Source: Stentor coeruleus
Lineage: Eukaryota; Ciliophora; Heterotrichea; Heterotrichida; Stentoridae
Length of the DNA stretch: 56,450 nt
Assembly: GCA_001970955.1 (NCBI GenBank)
Contig: MPUH01000406.1
Span: 1-56,450, forward strand
Reading direction: 5' to 3'
Shown here: piece by piece, positions 1 to 9,440 of the stretch
Numbering within the stretch: the stretch's first letter is position 1
Layout: the number at the start of each line of letters is the position of its first letter
Notes under the pieces: model-generated
What the model saw: only the letters and a program-made list of their open reading frames with translations
Databases searched by the model: none
Told to the model about the DNA's origin: nothing
Made by a program: the position numbers and the translations under genes

Positions 1-1
1 T

Positions 2-334
2 ATATTTTGCACAGAATGTGGAGGGGAAAGAGCAGGATCAGGATTCTTTTGTTGTATTGAATGCCAGAGTCGCTGGTGTTTAAATTGTGTTAACAAGCAG
101 ATTACTGGCCATTCTGAGGATGGAGAAAATGACAGCAGTAATATTGATGACTCTTCAGAAGAAGAGAAAGATTCATCTAAGAATAAACCTTCAGAAGGTA
201 AAAACGAAAAGGATGAGGATAAAGATGACGATAAAGGGAAAATAGATGAAAGTGAAGATGAAAAAGAAGATGAAAATGAAGAAAATGAAAATGAAAATGA
301 AGAAGACGATGAGGATAATGAAGACGATGATTAG
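2..334 (+). CDS. 3' end of a WD40/TRP-type channel paralogue (5' cut by window edge)
   Basis: The open frame enters from the left edge and ends at TAG 332-334, giving 110 visible residues. It opens with a cysteine-rich zinc-ribbon-like segment (CTECGGERAGSGFFCCIEC, then RWCLNC) that matches the last zinc segment of the 1475-residue channel at 16362-20789 (CSDCKEERTGAGFYCCVEC, then YWCLKC). It is therefore very probably the C-terminus of a second member of that family. The final ~70 residues are a low-complexity acidic tail of Asp, Glu, Asn and Lys, which differs from the shorter tail of the paralogue. The channel and WD40 parts, if present, lie outside the window. Seen: zinc-type cysteines and acidic tail. 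Inferred: family membership from the internal comparison. Confidence 0.8.
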   Translation: MFCTECGGERAGSGFFCCIECQSRWCLNCVNKQITGHSEDGENDSSNIDDSSEEEKDSSKNKPSEGKNEKDEDKDDDKGKIDESEDEKEDENEENENENEEDDEDNEDDD

Positions 335-1233
335 GTTAAATTAGATTAGTTAATTAGATAAAAGATTGAGAATTTTTTTTAATGAACTTGCTTCCTTCTA
401 TATATGGAACAAAAAATAAATCATCATTACTATTAAAACAAAAAGTTTTCTTCAAATAATTTTTTTGTTGTCAGATAATAACTAAAAATGATAAAATATG
501 ACAAATATTGTAGAATAATTTTTTGTTTACAATAATCAAGAAAATTTATAAAATTATAAGAATGAGCTGAGTTTTTATGGATTGATAGTATTTCTGATAT
601 ACCACATATAGTTTTTTTTTTTAATTTATGTCTATATTACAGATCTAATGTCTCTTAACCAAGTAATCTCGCCGAATCCAAAAAGATTTTGAACAAAATT
701 TGATTTTCTTGGCTACATAAAACTTAATAAATTGAAAGGAAAATCTTCTTTGGCAGTAAATTAAAAACCTTGCTAATTATGATTTCTCATCTTTTAACTA
801 AGAATATTAAAATAAATTTAGAGCCTAGTCTTGATGAATGTAAAGAAATAATCTATATTTTTAATTCTCAAAACAAAATATTATCACTTAAAATTTTAAA
901 GCTAATATCAAATAAACTATTACTCTGTGCTTTAATGTTTAGTTTAAAAGAATAAACATTAATACTTTATAGTTACTTTCTTAACTAGTGATGAAGTTAC
1001 TATTTTTGCAGATCAAATAATATTCAAATAATTGTATTTGCTTCATGCTAAAATTCTCTAGCATACTTTATCATTTTAATCATAACTTAAATCAGCTTTC
1101 ATATCATATATTTATCATTAGCAAAAAAACAATGATAGTTTATTAACTATAAAAATCTATCTTTCTTATAAAAATCATATTTATAAAATCTAAAGACTAT
1201 ATCTTCAAACACTAACTGTTTAAAAAACTCTAT
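335..1233. other. intergenic, AT-rich
   Basis: I see no supported gene. The only longer open frame (770-955) starts at TTG, is low-complexity Ile/Leu/Lys/Asn, and matches nothing I recognise. Confidence 0.6.
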
Positions 1234-1623
1234 TTAGATATCAATATCCATATTATCTCTCTTAAGTATCTGATAATTAGATGCCAGGAAACAAAATTCT
1301 TCTTGTGGTAAAAGTAAAGCAGGTTTATCACTAACATTAGGTAACTTCTTTTCTTTATTAATCGTTTGTGCTTGTTGCTTTAATTCTTCTAAAGTTGGTC
1401 CAGTACTAAAAGAAAATTGGCATCTAGTGTTTATTGAAAGCTCGATATCCTCATTAGAAATTATATCATTTCTTCTTTCAGCATGAATCTTAGCCCCTGA
1501 TATAATCTCTGTAGCATATCTATCAAAGAACTCATGTAATACTTGTGGCACATCTTCTGTATATTTTGGAACCATACTATTAAGTATCCTTTTTATGCTT
1601 TGATATTCCCTTGGCTCTTCCAT
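1234..1623 (-). CDS. TAF9: TFIID subunit TAF9 (histone-fold)
   Basis: The 129-residue protein is a minimal TAF9, the histone-fold subunit that pairs with TAF6 in TFIID and SAGA in the nucleus. The histone fold spans roughly residues 8-75 (RYATEIISGAKIHAERR, then the NEDIELSINTRCQFSF strand-helix). The conserved post-fold block typical of TAF9 is also present: LPNVSDKPALLLP, then EEFCFLASNYQI at about 109-119, equivalent to the human PPDRYCLTAPNYR. Human TAF9 has a longer acidic tail that is absent here. The ATG at 1623 fits the family start. It lies on the same strand as the CNBD gene, 158 bp downstream of it. No intron is needed. Identification is secure from the full-length alignment recalled from family knowledge. 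Confidence 0.92.
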   Translation of the reverse strand: MEEPREYQSIKRILNSMVPKYTEDVPQVLHEFFDRYATEIISGAKIHAERRNDIISNEDIELSINTRCQFSFSTGPTLEELKQQAQTINKEKKLPNVSDKPALLLPQEEFCFLASNYQILKRDNMDIDI

Positions 1624-1781
1624 TATATTTATTCCAAAAATCCTAAACTTCCCAAGCTTAAATCAAATACCTTCTTAATCTTCAAAATCCAAAAATCTTT
1701 CCTTAAAAATCCTAACTAATTCTATCCTAAATCAAATAAACTACCTTATCTAAAACCCATCTTAATACTAATCTTTGTAAA

Positions 1782-3506
1782 TTAATATATACTAGATAAG
1801 TTCAGAACTCTTTTATTCGAATTATCAATTCTAAAATCTCTTTCATAAACTTTCCTCAAATCTCTCATTCCAATCATAAAATTAGGTGGTGGTACTCTTT
1901 TAATCCTCTCCCTAACTTCCACAAACGATACCTCTGAAGGTTTTTTCTTTATCCTCTGAGTCTGAACATTATTTGAAGGGTTCTTCTTTTTTTCACTAAA
2001 TGATTTGTCAAAACTAGGGTAATACCAAGTATTATTTATCGTTGACGAAGATTTCATTTTCTTATTACTTTTTTTTTCATGCATAGACTCCACAAGTATT
2101 TTCAAATAATTTTCCCCTCTAGCAATAGTATTTAATTCACGGATAATTGGTTTAGATTCGCTTTTATTTATAGTGTTTATGATTTTCCCAGCTGTGTTTA
2201 TATGTTTTTCATGGTCAATATCAAATTTAAACCTTTCTTGTAAGAATTTTATGGAATCAGGGTCATTGACTCTTTGTTTAAAATCCTATATAATTATCAC
2301 ATTTGTTTTTATTGCATATAAAACCCCTGATGTGGAAATACATTTACATGTGTGAGTCCGTAAAGGATCTTTTGATAGATATTCCTCGTAACCAAGCATT
2401 TCTAATTTACCTCGTATGGCAACTTGTAACGACTGAGTGTATTTGATTTCTCTTGCGTTTTCAATACGAATTAAAGATTTCTGACTTGAAGCAAAGCCTA
2501 AAGGCGCTTCGATCACTTTTTTTATAGACTCGTCGTGAGGTTTTGAAAGCTGAAACTCCCCAACTTCAATAAAATACACAAAATCAACTGGCATTTTGTC
2601 TCGATAAACTAACTGGTTTTTAATAAATGTGTACACTGAGAAATATTGGACTAATTTGAAGAGATTTTTTTTTGGGATTGAATTAAATATTGGGAGTTTT
2701 CTTAAAAAATTCACTCTTTCGATTGTCCTTCTTTCTTCTTCGTTTGCTATGATATTTTGATAAGCTTCCTTATCTAAAGATGCACAAATTGTAACCTCTC
2801 TGGTTTCGACGGTTGAATCTCTTGGCTTTTCTGAGGTTAAAAATTGTTCGCCGTATGAATCACCAGGAAGCAGTTTTGATTTTTCTTTCATANCACAAAT
2901 TGTAACCTCTCTGGTTTCGACGGTTGAATCTCTTGGCTTTTCTGAGGTTAAAAATTGCTCGCCGTATGAATCACCAGGAAGCAGTTTTGATTTTTCTTTC
3001 ATTACGCTGATAGTACCGAGTTTTTTCATGTAATCCATGTCGAATTTTGGTCCTACTCGGAAAACTAAAGCTTTTTGACCAAGGAGCTCTTTGATTTGAT
3101 TTACCAGGCTTCGGTCTTTAGTTACTTTAAAGTTTAGGAATGATGATGTGGGAAGTGATAGTCTGCGAATTAATGAATCTTTCATTTCTTTTTGGGTCAT
3201 TTCCTTTGATGATTTAAACTCAGGAACAAGGACTTTGAGTGAACCATGAAGGACTATATAAAACTTATAATTAAGCTCACCAAATGTGGTAAGCCTTTCA
3301 TAAGGGGCAAGTACATCTATATTAAAACTTCTACACAAAGCATCCATAAACTGTCTGGAGTTATATTCTTTAGTAAGATCATCTATAAATTTAGTTTGTT
3401 TTATACGTTCTTCAATCATAAGCAAATCCGCTTCAGTTCTTAATCCTCCTGGACTTATAAATGGTTTAACTACATTTTTTAAAGTCTCAAGTTTGGCGTC
3501 ATCCAT
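1782..3506 (-). CDS. protein with cyclic-nucleotide-binding-like domains, one 15-nt intron, spanning an assembly gap
   Basis: Joining the exons 3506-2301 and 2285-1782 across a 15-nt intron gives one open frame. After removing the 37-codon duplication at the N gap it is about 532 residues. Residues ~50-215 and ~225-340 look like two cyclic-nucleotide-binding (jelly-roll) folds: LNYKFYIVLHGSLKVLV, PGDSYGEQFL, then FSVYTFIKNQLVYRD and VYFIEVGEFQLSKP, as in ciliate CNBD-only proteins. The C-terminal third is basic and unrecognised. No kinase or channel part is present, so it is probably a soluble regulatory or axonemal protein. The classic phosphate-binding Arg is not obvious, so ligand binding is uncertain. 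Without the intron the frame would stop at TAG 2286-2288. Confidence 0.75.
2286..2300 (-). other. 15-nt intron in the CNBD gene
   Basis: On the minus strand this reads GTGATAATTATATAG: GT...AG, 15 nt, A at position 10. Removing it joins ...KTN to DFKQRVNDPDS and extends the protein by 167 residues. The intron carries the in-frame TAG that otherwise ends the upstream frame. Confidence 0.85.
2783..3001. repeat. single-N gap at 2893 flanked by an unmerged ~110-bp overlap
   Basis: Bases 2783-2891 are repeated at 2894-3002 with one T/C difference. The single N sits between them. This is an unmerged contig overlap and duplicates 37 codons of the CNBD gene in frame. Confidence 0.9.
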
Positions 3507-4486
3507 TATTTATTACCTTGAAGACATAACATTTTCGATTAAAAGCATTTATAAACTATAAGTCTAGAAATATAAAATGACTTTTAAGCGTAGAAAATAA
3601 ATTTATTTTTATTGTAAATATTTCTTATATATCAATTCTCTTGTCATTAAATTTCCTCATACATCCTTTCATATTCTTTGTACTTTCCACTTTTTATTTT
3701 CATACTTCTTAAATTTTTGAATCTTTAAAAAATTCCGCAAAATCATTACTCAAATCCAATAAATATTTCTTATCTTTGTCACTTTACTCCAAAGGATTTA
3801 TTTATCAAACTATTTTACCTCATAATCCAAATCATTATCTCTTTTATTTCTATCAAAACTCCTCAGCTTTTAACAAATTATTATTTCCCTGATTAATAAT
3901 TATGTATAGGTTAATCTCAAAAATAACCCTATCCAATTCTTAGGTATCAATATAAAAATCATTATTTCCCATTCCTAAATTCTCTTAAAAATCCCAACTC
4001 TAGAACTATCCATAAAACAATTTCCTAAACAATTCTAATATCCTATCTGTCAATTTTTTATTATTAGCCTAATCTTATCACCCTAGAAATTCACTCCTAT
4101 TAAATTCATAATCTGAATCTTATATTCTAATAGAAATACCCTTCTGATCATATACCTAATAAAAAATGCCAATAAAACTAATGCTTAGTAAGCTAAAAAT
4201 TCATTACATATATAAATAATTATCTTATGAGTATAGTTATTATCTTCTAATAATAAGAAAATATACCCGAAAAAATATTTTTCTGCTTAAACCTTATGAT
4301 CTTGTCAGATTTATAATAATTTTTATTCATTGTCATGGTGTATTTATTCTCTTAGCTGGGTAAATGTAACAATAATATTGCTTTTCATATTTTTTTCAAG
4401 TACTTTAGAATCTGAGATCGATTGGCAAATATTCTTAATACGCATTTTTTCATGATATACAGGCAGATATGGATTAATGGATATAA
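3507..4486. other. intergenic, AT-rich
   Basis: Divergent spacer between the CNBD gene and the OXCT1-like gene. I found no supported coding frame. Stops occur at about the density expected of random AT-rich DNA in every frame I read. Confidence 0.6.
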
Positions 4487-5932
4487 ATGTTTAAATACGT
4501 TCGTAGGCTCTTCACGATCGCAAAGATATATGATAGCCCAACAGAAGCTATTGCTGATATCAGAACTGGTTCATCAATAGCTATTGGTGGGTACATGAAT
4601 GCAGGTGTGCCTGAAAACTTAGTGAATGCGTTAAAAGCCTATGGCAACTACGATTTCACTGTAATTACCCAAGGTTCATCAGTCGAAAACTATGGAGTCA
4701 ATGCTTTGGTTAACAATAGACAAGTAAAGCGTTTAATAACTCCATATCTAGGGAGCAAAGAAATCAATCGTCAATATCATAATGGAGAACTCGAATTAGA
4801 ACTTGTCCCTGGAGGGACTCTAGCTGAAAGAATCAGAGCTGCTGGAGCTGGGATTCCAGGTTTCTGGACAAGTACAGGTGTTGGAACAATCATTGAAGAA
4901 GGAGGTTTCCCAATCAAGTACAAAAAAGGAGGGACTGGGATTTTGATTCAAGCTGAAGGTAAAGAAAAACGTTTTTTCAAAGGTAGAGAGCATATATATG
5001 AAGAAGCTATAAGAACTGAATATGCTTTGGTTAAAGTGTGGAAGGCTGATAAGCTTGGAAATTGTATTTATCACCGTGCGGCTATGAATTTCAACCCAGA
5101 AATCGCGATTTGTGCTAAACACACTATTGTAGAAGCTGAAGAAATTGTTCCAATTGGAGAGTTGCCCCCTGATGAAATTGATACACCTGCTATTTTTGTT
5201 GAAAGGATTGTCTTGGGAGAAAAATATTCTCAGCATGTTAATCAAAAAATGCAGTTTGACGAACAAGATGACTATGATGAAAATACCATGGAATCTTTAA
5301 CAAGAATTGCTAAAAGAGTATCAAAAGAACTTAAACCAGGAATGTATGTGAAAATTGATCAAGGGATTCCTAGTTTGGTTCCACAATATCTTGATGAAGG
5401 AGTAATCCTTGCATCAGGATCTGGTATTATTGGTGTTGGTAAATCAAAAGATTTTATGGACCCATCTCTTGTATTTGAAGATGGGTTACTTGGTAGTATA
5501 GCAAAAGGTGGTGTTGTCGTATCAACCAATATGATGATGGATTTACTTCGTGGTGGGCATTTTGATGCATCAGTAATGGGTGCTTTTCAAGTTTCATCCT
5601 TTGGTGACTTATCAAATTGGTATGTACCGGGCGTTTATGTTAAAGGAATTGGTGGGTCAATGGATTCAGTTGCTGATAAGAATCTTAAAATTATTGTTGC
5701 TATGAAACATACTCATAATGATAGACCTAAAATTGTTTCTGAATGCACTTTACCTTTAACTGGTAGAAACTGTGTCAAATTACTTGTTACTGAACTTGGA
5801 GTGTTTGATTTTAGAGAAGATGGGCTGAATTTGATGGAAATGGCTGAAGGAGTTACTTTAGAACATATTAGAAGCAAGACTGGATGTGGGTTTACTATAT
5901 CTTCAGACTTGAAGACCATGAAAATCGATTAA
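4487..5932 (+). CDS. OXCT1: succinyl-CoA:3-ketoacid CoA-transferase-like protein lacking the catalytic Glu
   Basis: The 481-residue protein has the full alpha-beta layout of SCOT, which moves CoA from succinyl-CoA to acetoacetate in mitochondria. The N-terminus (MFKYVRRLFTIAKIY) is basic and amphipathic like a presequence. The alpha half (~15-247) has the GGYMNAGVPENL loop and the GTGILIQAEGKEKRFF region. The beta half (~270-480) has LLRGGHFDASVMGAFQVS, VKGIGGSMD and CTLPLTGRNCV. In active enzymes the beta half carries SENGVLG, whose Glu forms the glutamyl-CoA thioester (Glu305 in pig heart SCOT). Here the aligned residues 310-313 are SGSG, with codon GGA at 5417-5419 in place of Glu. The upstream GIGIP loop reads DQGIP. 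The fold is certain, but classical catalysis is doubtful. The next gene starts 22 bp downstream. Confidence 0.9.
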   Translation: MFKYVRRLFTIAKIYDSPTEAIADIRTGSSIAIGGYMNAGVPENLVNALKAYGNYDFTVITQGSSVENYGVNALVNNRQVKRLITPYLGSKEINRQYHNGELELELVPGGTLAERIRAAGAGIPGFWTSTGVGTIIEEGGFPIKYKKGGTGILIQAEGKEKRFFKGREHIYEEAIRTEYALVKVWKADKLGNCIYHRAAMNFNPEIAICAKHTIVEAEEIVPIGELPPDEIDTPAIFVERIVLGEKYSQHVNQKMQFDEQDDYDENTMESLTRIAKRVSKELKPGMYVKIDQGIPSLVPQYLDEGVILASGSGIIGVGKSKDFMDPSLVFEDGLLGSIAKGGVVVSTNMMMDLLRGGHFDASVMGAFQVSSFGDLSNWYVPGVYVKGIGGSMDSVADKNLKIIVAMKHTHNDRPKIVSECTLPLTGRNCVKLLVTELGVFDFREDGLNLMEMAEGVTLEHIRSKTGCGFTISSDLKTMKID

Positions 5933-5954
5933 GTAGATTATTATTTTTAGACTG

Positions 5955-6725
5955 ATGGAAAAAGCTATAAGGGATCTTTGGCAAAAAACTGAAAATGATA
6001 TTTTGATGAGGGTTTTTCCTGATAATGATCATAGTGAAGATAGTCTTTCAGATTTTGTTATGCCAGGATCATCAAGTCCTCGAAGTTCTCTTGCCCAAAT
6101 CTACACTATAATAAAGGACTTAATAAGCTTAAAGAGGAATTTCTTTATGGTTAAAGATTATGAGAATTTTCTAGACCCAAATCAATATCAAGAAGCCTTG
6201 CAAAAACTAGAAGCTGAAGTTCGAAATCATATAAAAATCGAGCAACAACTAAAATTATTTATCGAGTCTCAAGAACTAAAAATTGAAGAAATTGAAAGAA
6301 CTTTTGGTAGAGAAGATAGAGAAAGTACTGAAGAAATCGAAAACCTTGACAAAGAAAACAAGGACTTAATGATGAAAATTGCTAAAAAAGAAGCTGAAAT
6401 CGTTAAAATTCGTAATGCCCAGAAAACAAGTATGAGAGGGGAGCTTTTTTTAATGCAACAAACTTCTATAAGAGATGCAGAAAAAATATTAGAACTCGAT
6501 AAGAAACAGAAACAACTAACAGAAAATTATACAGAAACTGAGACGAACCTTGAAAAACAGAAGCTTATGTGTTTTGCATTAAAAAAAGAAAATATTAAGC
6601 TTAGAGGGGTTTTAGGTTTGAAAAGTAAGTCTTCAGAAAGAGATAGAAGTAAAAGTAAAAGTAAAAGTCGGCTTATTATGGATAGAAGCAAAAAAAGTTT
6701 GTTTGGATGTATTGATGGTCCTTAA
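5955..6725 (+). CDS. coiled-coil protein of unknown function
   Basis: 256 residues from the ATG at 5955, only 22 bp after the OXCT1-like stop and on the same strand. Residues ~75-210 are Glu/Lys/Gln/Leu-rich heptad-like sequence with high coiled-coil propensity. The tail (~218-256) is rich in Ser-Lys and Ser-Arg pairs (RDRSKSKSKSR). There are no membrane segments and no domain I recognise. Ciliate genomes hold many such cytoskeletal or basal-body coiled-coil proteins, but this role is a guess. It converges on the membrane-protein gene at 6759, leaving 33 bp between the two stops. Confidence 0.75.
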   Translation: MEKAIRDLWQKTENDILMRVFPDNDHSEDSLSDFVMPGSSSPRSSLAQIYTIIKDLISLKRNFFMVKDYENFLDPNQYQEALQKLEAEVRNHIKIEQQLKLFIESQELKIEEIERTFGREDRESTEEIENLDKENKDLMMKIAKKEAEIVKIRNAQKTSMRGELFLMQQTSIRDAEKILELDKKQKQLTENYTETETNLEKQKLMCFALKKENIKLRGVLGLKSKSSERDRSKSKSKSRLIMDRSKKSLFGCIDGP

Positions 6726-6758
6726 GTTTATATAATACTAATCATCTATTTATTTTAT

Positions 6759-7565
6759 CTATTGGATAACTCTCATATTCCAAGCCTCATCCTCATCTTT
6801 TCTTGGGAAAAGTCTTTTCGGACAACATTTTGATACTCTAAAAGGAGGTCTTCCATGTTTCTGATACATTCTTTGATAATAAACAACAATTCCTCCAAAC
6901 AGTAGCGTAACAAGTAATATGCTAATAATCACCCAAATAAGCCAATTTCCTTCACTTTCTGGTGTTTTATAAAATTCCCAATCATAAGTATTAGCCTCAC
7001 TATGCATCAGACACCTTCGATTAAGTTCATCTTTAGGTGTTGAGTCAGGTAAACACATAGAAAAAATGTTCGTATTTTCGATATTATGCTTTTTCTGACA
7101 TGTCAACAATCCACATCCAGTCGAATCATCAATACATTCATCATCACTTAATAATTGACAGAAATTAGTAGGATTTCTATTGATATCATTACAAGGAATA
7201 TCTACTAAATACTCAGTTTTCAATGTGGTCGCAAACATTTTATTCATAGTTTTTGGGTATAGATGGACATAAATTTTATCAATACAAACTGAGATTTGTT
7301 CTTTTATAATCTTAGATAAGCCAAAAGAACAGTAAAGTGCACCTTTAGGACAACCTTGATCACATGATTCGACGTGTTGATCTGAAATAAGTATATATTG
7401 AATATTTTCTAATGGGTATACTTCAAGTGTGATCGGCTTATAATTGACGTCATAATCTCTAACATGGCATCTTTCACTTGCGTTGAAATAAAGATTAACG
7501 ATTCCCCCGACACCATAAGCAGAGGCTCTTGAAGAGAAAAGAGCTATGGCAACAATAAAAAGCAT
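6759..7565 (-). CDS. type I single-pass membrane protein, Cys-rich ectodomain
   Basis: 268 residues. The first ~17 form a signal peptide (MLFIVAIALFSSRASA, cleavage likely before YGVGG). The ectodomain holds about a dozen cysteines, which implies disulphides. One hydrophobic helix follows at ~210-230 (WLIWVIISILLVTLLFGGIV), then a short basic cytoplasmic tail with a CC pair (SKCCPKRLF) that could be palmitoylated. I do not recognise the ectodomain family. The gene lies 34 bp downstream of the hydrolase gene on the same strand and converges with the coiled-coil gene. Confidence 0.75.
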   Translation of the reverse strand: MLFIVAIALFSSRASAYGVGGIVNLYFNASERCHVRDYDVNYKPITLEVYPLENIQYILISDQHVESCDQGCPKGALYCSFGLSKIIKEQISVCIDKIYVHLYPKTMNKMFATTLKTEYLVDIPCNDINRNPTNFCQLLSDDECIDDSTGCGLLTCQKKHNIENTNIFSMCLPDSTPKDELNRRCLMHSEANTYDWEFYKTPESEGNWLIWVIISILLVTLLFGGIVVYYQRMYQKHGRPPFRVSKCCPKRLFPRKDEDEAWNMRVIQ

Positions 7566-7599
7566 TTTTTATATACTTAAAGATAATATGCTTATTAAA

Positions 7600-8748
7600 C
7601 TAAGAGTTTAGTGTAGAAAGGACTGCATCTAAATACTCTATGCATGGGATTTGATACCACCTTTTAGGTAAAAAAGTTCCAGTAAACCATCCAACATGTC
7701 CTCCGTAGTTGGTAGTCATTAAAATTAGATTGTCATTTGTCAGAAACTCATTAAAAGGGATACCTTCATAAGATATTATCGGGTCATCTAAAGAACTTAG
7801 AGCTAAAACAGGGATTTTTACGTTGTGCAAATGCCCAGCTGAACTTGCTGCAGCATAATATTCATCTGAGTCTGGGAATCCATTTATTTTCGCTGTAAAG
7901 CTACTGTCAAATTCACTATAAGACTTAGACCGACTTACTTTGTCAAAATCAATACCTTGAGCTTCTAGTTCATCAGGCCACTTTTCTAATTGAGGTTTTA
8001 AAGTTGAAGACATTGTCAAGAAAATATCTAAGATGAATTTACGTGGAAGACCAAAGTAAGGCCAGAAATCATTAGCTTTTTGTTCTGCATGAGAATGGGA
8101 AAAAGGTGTTGCTACAACTACTAGAGCTTTAAGTTTACATGAATATCCTGATAATGCTACGTGTTTTAAAAGGATACCTGCACCCATTGAGGTACCTAAA
8201 CCAACTAGAGGTACATTTGGGAATTTGTTTTGAATATAGAATATGGCGAATTCATAGTCACCAAAAGCACAGGCACAATGGGTTTTAAAGGTCTGAATAG
8301 AAATTACAAGAATTTCGTTGCCGGCAATACCTCGGCCATGAAGGACTGCAACTGCATAGCCTTTTTTCATAGCTTCAATAGCTATACATCTTATGTATTG
8401 AGAATCACTATGTCCTGTTACCCCTGGACCGATAATAAGAATTTTTGTAGGATTAGGAGAAGAAATGTCTAGACCTGACCAGTCAATAGACATCATGCCG
8501 CCGTCTGGGAGGATGATTTGCTCATTAGTGTAGGCGACTTCTGGACATAAAATTGACTTTCCTGTAGTCCCCCCGATTGTCCCTTCAAAAAATGCTTGCA
8601 GCATACCATTGAAAAGCCAACAAGTTGGAAAAAACCTTCCTCTAAGACTTGGGCACTTAGATATTATAGCATCAGTGAATTGACTTGGCTTATAGTACAA
8701 TTGGATGCGAGAGTCTATTTGAGGTTTTAAAAGCCAACCTATTAGCAT
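7600..8748 (-). CDS. alpha/beta hydrolase of the ABHD1/ABHD3/EMB8 (YheT) family, in-frame 15-nt intron
   Basis: A serine hydrolase of the ABHD1/2/3-YheT group, whose members act on esters or phospholipids at membranes. The nucleophile elbow is GTSMG, the acid lies in LSSLDDPI, and the His is in NYGGHVGWF near the C-terminus, so the triad is complete. The uninterrupted frame is 382 residues, but five of them (VISIQ after GNEIL) are a translated 15-nt intron. Removing it gives GIAGNEILTFKTHCACAFGD, which aligns without a gap to the ABHD3 segment GVAGENLLTPRTYCC. The true protein is therefore 377 residues. A hydrophobic N-terminal stretch may anchor it to membranes. The natural substrate cannot be read from sequence. 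Confidence 0.9.
   Translation of the reverse strand: MLIGWLLKPQIDSRIQLYYKPSQFTDAIISKCPSLRGRFFPTCWLFNGMLQAFFEGTIGGTTGKSILCPEVAYTNEQIILPDGGMMSIDWSGLDISSPNPTKILIIGPGVTGHSDSQYIRCIAIEAMKKGYAVAVLHGRGIAGNEILVISIQTFKTHCACAFGDYEFAIFYIQNKFPNVPLVGLGTSMGAGILLKHVALSGYSCKLKALVVVATPFSHSHAEQKANDFWPYFGLPRKFILDIFLTMSSTLKPQLEKWPDELEAQGIDFDKVSRSKSYSEFDSSFTAKINGFPDSDEYYAAASSAGHLHNVKIPVLALSSLDDPIISYEGIPFNEFLTNDNLILMTTNYGGHVGWFTGTFLPKRWYQIPCIEYLDAVLSTLNS
8293..8307 (-). other. 15-nt in-frame, stop-free intron in the hydrolase gene
   Basis: On the minus strand it reads GTAATTTCTATTCAG, with A at position 10. Its length is a multiple of three and it has no stop, so only comparison with the ABHD family reveals it: the five encoded residues are an insertion in an otherwise gapless alignment. 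Confidence 0.8.
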
Positions 8749-8957
8749 AAAAAATTATGAGATATAACTTAAATTTTAAGCTTTAAGTTATCAACATTAT
8801 CTCCTAAAACTCAAATTTTTAACTTTATCAATCACCCAAACCTGAAATAAATCATGTTTTAAAAAGAAAAACTATTCCATAATACACTATCTTTAAAAAC
8901 AAACTCAAAATCCTTAAATTTTAACAAATCAATAAATTAATTCAAAAATACCCAACT

Positions 8958-9440
8958 TCATATCTTTGACCCAGCTAATAAAAAGTTGCAGCTTTGATTT
9001 ACCTTAAAATTGTTAATAGGCTGCTTTTTGATTATTCGTAGCTGTGTTAGATCAGATTGAGATATTGCATGGAACTTATAAGGGACTTTAGAGTTATGCT
9101 TACTAGAGCTAGCAATTGCAATGATAATTTTACTTAGACTCAAGTTTTGAGGTTTCTTTTTATGCTTGTCTTCAGAGATTTTAGCAATGTTATTTTTATT
9201 TAACTCAAAAAAGTTTTTCGAGTAGGATCTTCTCATTCGATTTTGTGGTAGTTTTGGAAGAGGCTGACCTTTTAAATAGCTATTCATACATTCATGGCTA
9301 TATTCTGGGGGGTTTTCTCTCCAAGAAACTTCTAATAGGCTAAGTTCTTCTTTTGTTTGTCGTCTTATGTCAATATTGCATGTGTTCCTACCGTCTTGCT
9401 GATGGCTAGCTATATGTAATGGAGTGATGCTTCGGATCAT
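8958..9440 (-). CDS. hypothetical protein, 160 residues
   Basis: The open frame begins at ATG 9440, has balanced, coding-like composition, and is rich in Lys, Ser, Asn and Gln. It has no signal peptide, membrane helix or domain that I recognise. A PPEY/PLPKLPQNRMRRSYS segment at ~43-75 is Pro and Arg rich, as in disordered interaction regions. It lies 209 bp downstream of the hydrolase gene's 5' end, on the same strand. It is likely a real orphan gene, but the case rests only on length and composition. Confidence 0.55.
   Translation of the reverse strand: MIRSITPLHIASHQQDGRNTCNIDIRRQTKEELSLLEVSWRENPPEYSHECMNSYLKGQPLPKLPQNRMRRSYSKNFFELNKNNIAKISEDKHKKKPQNLSLSKIIIAIASSSKHNSKVPYKFHAISQSDLTQLRIIKKQPINNFKVNQSCNFLLAGSKI

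Noticed and set aside
3640..4160. Long coding-like reading on the minus strand if TAA and TAG were Gln (also near 53 kb).
   Set aside because: Stops occur at the density expected for random AT-rich DNA (about 1 in 12 codons), TGA stops are also present, and there is no homology. Real genes here use TAA, TAG and TGA as stops.
5933..5954. 18-nt GT...AG string between the CoA-transferase and the coiled-coil gene.
   Set aside because: The upstream stop precedes it and the protein ends at the family's normal end, so it is spacer rather than an intron.
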